A DNA stretch of 64,000 nucleotides, from the NCBI RefSeq assembly GCF_004798965.1, contig NZ_SDSD01000001.1:186001-250000 (forward strand), read 5' to 3'. The notes under the pieces were generated by a model, which saw only the letters and a program-made list of their open reading frames with translations, did no database searches and was not told where the DNA came from. Source of the DNA: Onishia niordana (GTDB lineage: Bacteria > Pseudomonadota > Gammaproteobacteria > Pseudomonadales > Halomonadaceae). Of the stretch, positions 58,126 through 64,000 are shown piece after piece. The position numbers were made by a program, and so were the translations under genes. Positions within the stretch are counted from its first letter, which is position 1; each line of letters begins with the position of its first letter.

Positions 58126-58571
58126 CAGCGCAGCACCGGGACATCAAAGGAGTGACCATGCGCCATGCCGTGCTCGAGCCATTCGCCCAGGAAGCGATTG
58201 AGCTGAAGCTTCTCGTCGGGCTGGTGCATGCGCGCGTTGGGATAACGGTAGCGGCCGCGGAAGTGACGCTGACGCTGGAAATCGGTGACCTCGGCCATGC
58301 GTACATCATGGTAGAGGTGCACCCGCATGCAGGGCGGGTCGATAACGGCATCGAGCACCCCAGACTGACTGACACGCACGATGGTCGTGTAGGGGGCATG
58401 CTCAAGCACCTCAAGGTGCAGCGTGCCGAAGCGCTGATCGCGCCCCGACAGGGCGACATCGCGCTGCTCGCCGGCCCCAAGCTCGCCCAACAAACGGCTG
58501 AGCCGCAGGTAGTTGGCGCTGCATTCGCCCTGCAAGGTCTTCAAATCGGTGACGTAGGCGGTTCTGGCCAC
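58125..58571 (-). CDS. yqiB: DUF1249 protein YqiB
   Basis: 148 residues of the DUF1249 family. Recognisable parts are KTLQGECSANYLRLSRLL near the start and RMHLYHDVRMAEVTDFQRQR in the middle. The function is not established. It lies 4 bp after nudF and overlaps cpdA, the same order as in Escherichia coli. Confidence 0.9.
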   Translation of the reverse strand: MARTAYVTDLKTLQGECSANYLRLSRLLGELGAGEQRDVALSGRDQRFGTLHLEVLEHAPYTTIVRVSQSGVLDAVIDPPCMRVHLYHDVRMAEVTDFQRQRHFRGRYRYPNARMHQPDEKLQLNRFLGEWLEHGMAHGHSFDVPVLR

Positions 58572-58575
58572 AGGG

Positions 58576-59217
58576 TTACCTCCGTGCGCGCAGTGAGGCC
58601 CGCTCGCGCGCCAACCAGTGGAAGGCGATCAGGCACATGGCATTGTCGAGTCGACCGGCGTCGAGCAACTCCCAAGCCTTCAGATACGGTAGCACATGAA
58701 CCTGAATGTCTTCGTGTTCCTCATCGAGCCCATGCACCCCGCCGAGCGGAGCACTGTCGACCAGGCCACAGAACAGGGTGACCCGCTCATTGCAGGCGCC
58801 GGGGCTCGGGTAATAGCGGTGCAGCTCGATCAGCTCATCGATCGGACAGTTGGCCTCTTCGATGGCTTCACGTCTGGCCACCTCGGCTGGCGACTCGCCC
58901 GGCTTGATCAGCCCAGCCACTGGCTCCAGCTTCCAGGGGCTGACGGCATCGCCCAGGGCACCGGCGCGGATCTGTTCGACAAGCACCACGGTGTCGCGCT
59001 CGACGTCATAGAGCAACACGCCCACGGCATCGAAGCGAACATGCACTTCGCGTGCAATCTCGGGGCTCCATCCTCCCTCGAAGCGACGGTGGCGCAGATG
59101 TCGACGCTCGAGACGAAAGAAGCCCTGCTGCAGACACTCATCTTCCAGACGCTCGACATCAGCCTGACCGAAGCGCGGCTTAGCAAGATCGGGAGTCGGG
59201 TCGTGATGCTTGCCCAT
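58576..59217 (-). CDS. nudF: ADP-ribose pyrophosphatase NudF
   Basis: 213 residues. The Nudix box is present as GLIKPGESPAEVARREAIEEANCPI (only part of it is quoted by key residues: Gly, REAIEE). The preceding VLLYDVERDTVVLVEQIRAG is typical of NudF. It hydrolyses ADP-ribose to AMP and ribose 5-phosphate. GGAGG lies 4 bases before the ATG. It is the first gene of the nudF-yqiB-cpdA unit. Confidence 0.93.
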   Translation of the reverse strand: MGKHHDPTPDLAKPRFGQADVERLEDECLQQGFFRLERRHLRHRRFEGGWSPEIAREVHVRFDAVGVLLYDVERDTVVLVEQIRAGALGDAVSPWKLEPVAGLIKPGESPAEVARREAIEEANCPIDELIELHRYYPSPGACNERVTLFCGLVDSAPLGGVHGLDEEHEDIQVHVLPYLKAWELLDAGRLDNAMCLIAFHWLARERASLRARR

Positions 59218-59304
59218 CGGGCCTCCGGGTCACAATCAAAAAAGAGTCATTATCCCGGCCCGAACGCCCCCTGCCAACCTTGGACATGAGGTCCCTACCA
59301 TGCG

Positions 59305-61317
59305 TCAGCGCTCGTCGCGGGGCGGGAAACGCACGTCAAAGCCACGGGCGTCGAGTTGGCGCACCTCTTGGGGTCGGCCTTGCTCATCCAGACGCACCAG
59401 GCCGATACCGGCGCCATTCCAAAGCCGCTCACCGGCCTTGGCCCGATCCGGGTCGCGCGGGCGAATCCGCAAATCCCGGCGTTTGGTGAGCCAATTGAGC
59501 GGCGAGCGCGGCGCATAGAGCCAACGGTTCAGCCGGTCGAACCAGTCGAGCAAGGTATCGGGGAAGGTGTTCTTCAAACCGCTCGAGGTGATCTGCCAAA
59601 GTGTTGGCCCCTGTTGGCGGTGGCGTACCTTGATGTCGTAGACAAAAGAATAATGCACGTCGCCGGAGAGGATCACGTAGTTACCCGGCGTACGAGAATG
59701 GCGAAAGATATTGAGCATCACACTGGCCGCCCCGCGATGGGCCATCCAGTTCTCGGCATCGACCAGCAACGGCTTGCCGGCCAGGGCGAAGAGCTTCTGT
59801 ACGGCTTCAATCAGCTTGACGCCGAACATCGGGGCCGGCGACACGATCAACACCGAGGATTCGCCGAGTAGCTCCTGCTGGAACTCGCACAGAGCCTCCC
59901 AGTCCATCAGCCCGGATGGACGATGACGACGTACTTCGCTGCGCCAGCGCCGGGTACGGGTATCGAGCATCACAAGCTTGGGCGTACCCGGCACCACAAC
60001 CTCCCAGCCCTCGAAACGCAAAAGGTCGGCGATCACCGTATCCTGGGCCTCGGCGTCAAGCCACCCGCTGCTCGCGCTCGCGTAGGGCTCCCCTTCTTCG
60101 CACAGCATCACCGCACCGTCCAGCAGGCCGGCCAGGTCCTCGACAGGCTCGGCGAGCCGATCCGGGTCGTTTCCCCAGCCCTGGCAGAGCAGGTAAGTCA
60201 GCAGCGCATTGCCGATGATTCGCCGCGAGAAAGGATGGCCGTAGGCGGTTTCTTCCCAGGCGGCGGTGAGGTTCCAGTCATCGGTCACGTCATGATCATC
60301 GAAAATCATCAGGGTCGGCACATTGGCCATCACCCGTGCCGCGGCCGGCAGGCCGGCCACAAAATCCTCGATCACCGCGGCTTCATCCTCGTACTGCTCG
60401 CGGTAGTTGGCAGCGAGGGATGGCATCGCCGGTGTAACCAGCCGCCAAGGCACCGGTGACCAGACCAAAAGGTACATGGCCAGCATTTCGGCGAAGGTAA
60501 TCAAGTGATTGTGTGCATTTGCGGTGGTGAAGACCGGCTTGCGCACCCCGCCGAAGAAGCGTTCGCGTAGCGCCTCGGAGGTGTAAACATCGGGCAACAG
60601 CGTTTCCCGGGCATAGTAGCTCTTGGCCGAGGCATAAAGCTCAGGGCTATCTTTCACGTCGGCGCCCTCGAGCGCCTCATCAACCAGTCCAAGACGTGCG
60701 ATCAGTGCATGAATGGCGGCAAGCATCGGCCCGGCGACGTCGTCAGCATAGATCTGATCACCGGTCATCAACAGCCAGGCCGGCCGCTCACTGGCTTCTG
60801 TGACGCGCTCGCTAAGCCACTCATCGGCACGCACCAAGCCATCGCCGCCGGGATGATGCGGTTTACGGCAGGAGCCGTGCAGCAACTGGCCGATACGCGA
60901 GGCGATCACGAAACCCGGCAGTGCGGCATCCTCATAACACAGATGGGGCGCCCATTCGGCGATGCTGCGCTCGCCGGCAGGTGCGTCGCGGATCACCAGG
61001 TCATAATCGATGCGTACATCTTCGGGGAGCGGCGTCTCCAGCGTGACGTCGATCAGGTGGACGACCGCATGGCGCCCAACCGGCAGGCAGCGACACTGCG
61101 ATTCATTCAGAGTCCGGTGCCAACGTTCGCTACCATCCGCGGGCGTCAGCACAAGCTCAAGGGACAGTTCGCGAGTGCCCACCAGCCACAGCACCAGCCG
61201 CTCAGTACCCGAGCGGCGCAACAGCGGGCCCGCGAGCACATCGGGCAGAGAGGTAACGTCATCAGTCGGCATCATGGGCACCAAGCGTATCGCAGCCACT
61301 GGCACCGCGTCTTGCAT
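59305..61317 (-). CDS. PhoD-like metallophosphatase family protein
   Basis: 670 residues. The PhoD-type metal-binding blocks are LLMTGDQIYADDVAGPM, LMIFDDHDVTDDWNL and VILSGDVHYSFVYDI. The N-terminal ~120 residues are a beta-sandwich typical of this family. No signal peptide is visible, so this branch may be cytoplasmic or exported otherwise. Substrate is unknown; known PhoD enzymes are phosphodiesterases or alkaline phosphatases. The ATG at 61317 lacks a clear ribosome site, and Met15/16 are alternatives. The gene stands alone. Confidence 0.85.
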   Translation of the reverse strand: MQDAVPVAAIRLVPMMPTDDVTSLPDVLAGPLLRRSGTERLVLWLVGTRELSLELVLTPADGSERWHRTLNESQCRCLPVGRHAVVHLIDVTLETPLPEDVRIDYDLVIRDAPAGERSIAEWAPHLCYEDAALPGFVIASRIGQLLHGSCRKPHHPGGDGLVRADEWLSERVTEASERPAWLLMTGDQIYADDVAGPMLAAIHALIARLGLVDEALEGADVKDSPELYASAKSYYARETLLPDVYTSEALRERFFGGVRKPVFTTANAHNHLITFAEMLAMYLLVWSPVPWRLVTPAMPSLAANYREQYEDEAAVIEDFVAGLPAAARVMANVPTLMIFDDHDVTDDWNLTAAWEETAYGHPFSRRIIGNALLTYLLCQGWGNDPDRLAEPVEDLAGLLDGAVMLCEEGEPYASASSGWLDAEAQDTVIADLLRFEGWEVVVPGTPKLVMLDTRTRRWRSEVRRHRPSGLMDWEALCEFQQELLGESSVLIVSPAPMFGVKLIEAVQKLFALAGKPLLVDAENWMAHRGAASVMLNIFRHSRTPGNYVILSGDVHYSFVYDIKVRHRQQGPTLWQITSSGLKNTFPDTLLDWFDRLNRWLYAPRSPLNWLTKRRDLRIRPRDPDRAKAGERLWNGAGIGLVRLDEQGRPQEVRQLDARGFDVRFPPRDER

Positions 61318-61334
61318 GCATTGGCGTCTGCACC

Positions 61335-61370
61335 TTCTTGCCTACTTTCTTGCCTAGCTTCTTGCCTAGT
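61335..61370. repeat. 12-bp tandem repeat upstream of the phoD-like gene
   Basis: TTCTTGCCTA occurs at 61335, 61347 and 61359, giving three copies of a 12-bp unit in the 143-bp gap between the TPR gene and the phosphatase gene. It starts 18 bases before the annotated ATG. On the minus strand it could be read as Gly-Lys-Lys repeats, but not in frame with the phosphatase. Confidence 0.85.
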
Positions 61371-61460
61371 TCTGCCCCATTCAATAGCGCCCTGCCGGAA
61401 GGTTTCGCTACACAGTCGACACTATTGCGATCACCGGCGTTTGAGCGCTTGTGGCGTTCA

Positions 61461-62183
61461 TCATCCGAGTTTGGCGAGCCGGCGGATGGCCTCTTCACGC
61501 AAGGCCTCGTCGGTCGCCACGCGAGCTGACCGCGACTGGCCGTCGATGGCGCGTTTAAGATGCGCCCGAGCTTCATCCAGTCGCCCCTCTTCCTCAAGGA
61601 AGGCGGCAAAGTAGAAATGCACGTCGATACCCGTGGGGCGAATTTCCAGCGCCCGCTCGAACATGCGCTCGGCCGTCGCTTCATCGCCAAAGGCCAGCGG
61701 CCAGCCCGGCGCCCGGTCGTACAATGCTCCCAGGGTCACATAGGCCGAGCCCCGAAGCCCTGCGGGGTCGAGTTCCACGGCGCGCTCCAGCACCTCTCTG
61801 GCTTCCTTGGCGAGCCCCAGCGCACTGACGCCGCCTTTGGCACGTGCTTCGGAAGCGAAGATGATGCCCTGCCATACCAGAACGTCCGGCTGGCTGGGGT
61901 AGCGCTCCCCAAGGCCGCGAGCCTCGGCAGCTAGCGCCTCGAGGGCTTCTGCCTGCTCATCCTCTGAGAGGGTGGTGCTAATACGCTCAAACCGCGCGAT
62001 AAGCGCGTTCAACTGCGACCGCCAGGGAGCGGTGGATGTCTGCGAATCGCCCTGAACACTCGTGTTTGACGCCTTGAGAGACGCCGACTGACTCTGGACC
62101 GCATCATCGGCCTGAGCGAGTCCCGACGTCACCAGGCAGCCCCCGAGGGCTAAGGCAGCAAGAAAAGTGATAGGTAGTGACAT
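61461..62183 (-). CDS. Periplasmic TPR-repeat protein
   Basis: 240 residues. The signal peptide is MSLPITFLAALALGGCLV, cleaved near LAQA/DD; a lipobox is not convincing. TPR-like helices cover residues ~60-220 (AEARGLGERYPSQPDVLVWQG, REVLERAVELDPAGLRGSAY, RMFERALEIRPTGIDVHFYF). It has no catalytic motif and probably acts as a scaffold in the periplasm. GAGGAC precedes the ATG. A perfect CRP-type palindrome lies 27-44 bases upstream. Confidence 0.8.
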   Translation of the reverse strand: MSLPITFLAALALGGCLVTSGLAQADDAVQSQSASLKASNTSVQGDSQTSTAPWRSQLNALIARFERISTTLSEDEQAEALEALAAEARGLGERYPSQPDVLVWQGIIFASEARAKGGVSALGLAKEAREVLERAVELDPAGLRGSAYVTLGALYDRAPGWPLAFGDEATAERMFERALEIRPTGIDVHFYFAAFLEEEGRLDEARAHLKRAIDGQSRSARVATDEALREEAIRRLAKLG

Positions 62184-62209
62184 GGCAAACGTCCTCTATG
62201 ACAGGATAG

Positions 62210-62227
62210 GTGTGATGATCATCACAC
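62210..62227. promoter_or_regulatory. Perfect CRP/Vfr-type palindrome between TPR gene and greB
   Basis: GTGTGATGATCATCACAC is a perfect 18-bp palindrome and contains TGTGA-N6-TCACA exactly. It lies 27 bases before the TPR gene start and ~140 bases before greB. For the TPR gene it is close enough to the promoter to repress. For greB it could activate. Which gene responds is not decided by the sequence. Confidence 0.75.
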
Positions 62228-62368
62228 TCTAACGAACGTTTGATTGCTTGCCTGCGCGACTTGTGTCGTAGACCTTGCCAAGCACAGCCAGGGCTTGGCG
62301 CACCGACACGGCTTGCGTAAGGTGCCCAGCAACACTGCCAAGAGGGCCATGCCATGAAAGGTCGTAAC

Positions 62369-62896
62369 ATGACACGCTGGCGAGATCCCGCTAAGGATCC
62401 GCGTCAGGAGCCCAAGAGCCGTCTGATCACCGCCGAGGGCCATGCCCGGCTCAAGGGCATACTCGATCACCTGTCACGGGTAAAGCGCCCTGAACTTTCG
62501 ACCAAGGTTGGCGAGGCAGCGGCGCTCGGCGATCGCAGCGAGAACGCCGACTATACCTACAACAAGAAAGAGCTGAACCGTGTCATCGCGCGCATTCGCT
62601 ACCTGACCAATCGGCTGGACGAATTGCAGGTGGTGGATCGCTTGCCGGCAGACACCAGCAAGGTCTATTTCGGGGCCTTCGTCACCCTGGAGGACGAGAA
62701 TGGTGATGAACTCGAGATCCGCATCGTCGGCCACGACGAAACCCGCAGTGACCAGCATTGGATCAGCGTCGATGCGCCCCTGGCCAAGGCCCTGCTCGGC
62801 AAGGCACTGGACGAAGAAGCGACGGTAGCCGCCCCCGCTGGCCAGACCACCTATGTGATCACCGCGATTCAGTACCGCACGCCCAAGTCGAGCTAG
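62369..62896 (+). CDS. greB: Transcript cleavage factor GreB
   Basis: 175 residues from the ATG at 62369; an ATG at 62354 would add five residues and also has a purine-rich site. The coiled-coil tip carries the acidic catalytic motif ALGDRSENADYTYNKKELN. The C-terminal domain reads FGAFVTLEDENGDELEIRIVG and ISVDAPLAKALLGKALDEEA. GreB rescues backtracked RNA polymerase by stimulating cleavage of the nascent RNA. It is transcribed alone. Confidence 0.94.
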   Translation: MTRWRDPAKDPRQEPKSRLITAEGHARLKGILDHLSRVKRPELSTKVGEAAALGDRSENADYTYNKKELNRVIARIRYLTNRLDELQVVDRLPADTSKVYFGAFVTLEDENGDELEIRIVGHDETRSDQHWISVDAPLAKALLGKALDEEATVAAPAGQTTYVITAIQYRTPKSS

Positions 62897-62994
62897 GGCC
62901 CCAGCGAGACGATGTTCTCTACCACCGACATGAGGCGCTCCTTGAAGCGTTCAAACTTGCTTTGCGGGTCGTATTAACGACTTGATCGGATGCG

Positions 62995-63708
62995 TCAGTC
63001 GTCCAAGGCGTAATCGATCGTCGTGACCACCCGGACCCGCTTGATATCCGGGGTATAGCTGTCCAGGTCGTTGATGGAGAAATATCCCTGGCTTGCACTT
63101 CGAATATGCCCCACGGCGCTGCCAGCATCGTTGGCGAACTGCTCGGCGGCACGACGTGCATCCTGGGTAGCATCGGCGATCATCTCGGGCTTGATGGCTT
63201 CAAGTCCGGTGAACAGAAATTCGATGCGGTACTCATAGTTGGGTGACAACAACACGCCGTTGCCTACCAGAGTGCCGGTCTTGGGCATGGCAGCCTTGAC
63301 CCTCGCTACCTTGGGCGTGCGCAGCAGCACGGTGGCCTCGCCGCGATAGCGCTCCTCGGGAGGCGGCTGACCGTAGCTCTCGGCCTGCAGGTCGCGGACG
63401 TTGGGCGGCGTGACACTGATGTTGCCGGCATCAAAGCCTTGGGCGATCAGAAAGTCGCGGATGCGCTCCTCAGAGGCCGCCATTTCCGCTTGCAAGGGCC
63501 CCAACCGATCACCCGTTACACTGAAGTGCAGTGGCCACAAGGCGAGATCGGCGGGCACCTCCCGCTCGGCCAGCCCCTTGACCGTCACTACGCGATCAGC
63601 CTGTTTCCACACCTGAGCGGCGGCGCGAATATAACTGCCACCCCACACCAGCCCCAGCATCAACAGGCCGCCTAGAATCAGGGCCCCCATGATCCGACCC
63701 ATAGTCAT
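62995..63708 (-). CDS. SIMPL-domain protein
   Basis: 237 residues from the ATG at 63708, which lies 8 bases after AAGGAG; a TTG at 63726 would add six. An N-terminal membrane anchor (MGALILGGLLMLGLVWGGSY) is followed by the SIMPL domain (VVTVKGLAEREVPADLALWP, DAGNISVTPPNVRDLQ, ATQDARRAAEQFANDAGSAV). The domain is found in periplasmic or envelope proteins of mostly unknown role. No operon partner is evident. Confidence 0.85.
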   Translation of the reverse strand: MTMGRIMGALILGGLLMLGLVWGGSYIRAAAQVWKQADRVVTVKGLAEREVPADLALWPLHFSVTGDRLGPLQAEMAASEERIRDFLIAQGFDAGNISVTPPNVRDLQAESYGQPPPEERYRGEATVLLRTPKVARVKAAMPKTGTLVGNGVLLSPNYEYRIEFLFTGLEAIKPEMIADATQDARRAAEQFANDAGSAVGHIRSASQGYFSINDLDSYTPDIKRVRVVTTIDYALDD

Positions 63709-63749
63709 GACGAGCACTCCTTGCACGATAAACAGATCGCCTAAGCATG

Positions 63750-64000
63750 CTACCCGTTGGCTTTTTTCGCCAGATAAACCCGAAACCGTCGGTCATCGGC
63801 GAGGATCTTGAAGTTGCCGAAAGCGGCCTCGAGCAGGTCGGGATAGGGCAGGAAGGCATTAGCCACCAGCACCAGCTTACCGCCAGGAGCCAGATGGGCG
63901 GGTGCCTCACGAATCAAGCGGGCGGCTGGGCCGTAGTCGATCGCTCGCTCCTGATGGAAAGGCGGATTGCTGACGATGGTGTCGAAGCGGCGCCCTTCGA
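63750..64000 (-). CDS. rsmC: 16S rRNA m2G1207 methyltransferase RsmC, C-terminal end only
   Basis: The last ~83 codons of a gene that continues beyond the right edge. The frame contains the amino-methyltransferase motif NPPFHQERAIDYG followed by LAPGGKLVLVANAFLPYP and RFRVYLAKKANG at the end. The NPPFH sequence and the ending fit RsmC, which methylates the N2 of G1207 in 16S rRNA. RlmG is a close relative and cannot be fully excluded from this fragment. Confidence 0.8.
   Translation of the reverse strand, partial: EGRRFDTIVSNPPFHQERAIDYGPAARLIREAPAHLAPGGKLVLVANAFLPYPDLLEAAFGNFKILADDRRFRVYLAKKANG

Noticed and set aside
61262..61690. A minus-strand frame with Gly-Lys-Lys repeats overlapping the phoD-like and TPR genes
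   Set aside because: It overlaps both real genes in another frame and only reflects the 12-bp tandem repeat.

Overview
The window looks like chromosomal DNA of a halophilic gammaproteobacterium, most probably a Halomonas relative. It is GC-rich. It carries the gammaproteobacterial sets nudF-yqiB-cpdA, yqiA-parE-parC, efp-epmA-epmB, cmoA-cmoB and cysD-cysN. The genus is inferred from gene content and codon use, not from a search.

Positions 1-15763 hold most of a type VI secretion system (T6SS) main cluster on the minus strand: tssB-tssC-tssE-tssF-tssG-tagH-tssJ-tssK-tssL-tssH(clpV)-vasH-vasI-tssA. This is the gene order of the Vibrio cholerae large cluster. tssA is cut by the left edge and tssM should lie beyond it. 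Genes overlap or are a few bases apart, so one long transcript is likely. vasH encodes a sigma54 activator.

Positions 16449-31644 are a T6SS export and effector island, also on the minus strand. In transcription order it runs: a sigma54-type promoter with three phased palindromes upstream, hcp, vgrG, a DUF4123 adaptor, a large effector candidate, three Sel1-repeat secreted proteins, an orphan copy of the effector C-terminal half, two more Sel1 proteins, a truncated Sel1 gene, and two unrecognised genes. The block (effector C-terminus plus Sel1 genes) has been duplicated in tandem and then diverged. This is the layout of a polymorphic toxin with multiplied immunity genes and is the most novel part of the window. 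The last genes are clearly more AT-rich than the rest.

Positions 31653-41701 are housekeeping: the complete EF-P lysylation set, leuA with an attenuator-type leader peptide, a voltage-gated cation channel with an acidic selectivity filter, a small TIGR02647 protein, a multi-PAS diguanylate cyclase and serB. Positions 41713-48370 carry parC, parE, yqiA and pgi. cmoA-cmoB follow on the plus strand.

Positions 50256-54541 are a nitric oxide response module: nnrS and hmp on the minus strand diverge from norR on the plus strand. A sigma54 promoter and NorR-type sites lie between them. cysN and cysD follow, then cpdA, yqiB, nudF, a PhoD-like phosphatase, a TPR protein, greB, a SIMPL-domain protein and the C-terminal end of rsmC at the right edge. 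A CRP-type palindrome lies between the TPR gene and greB. No tRNA, rRNA, CRISPR array or insertion sequence was recognised.
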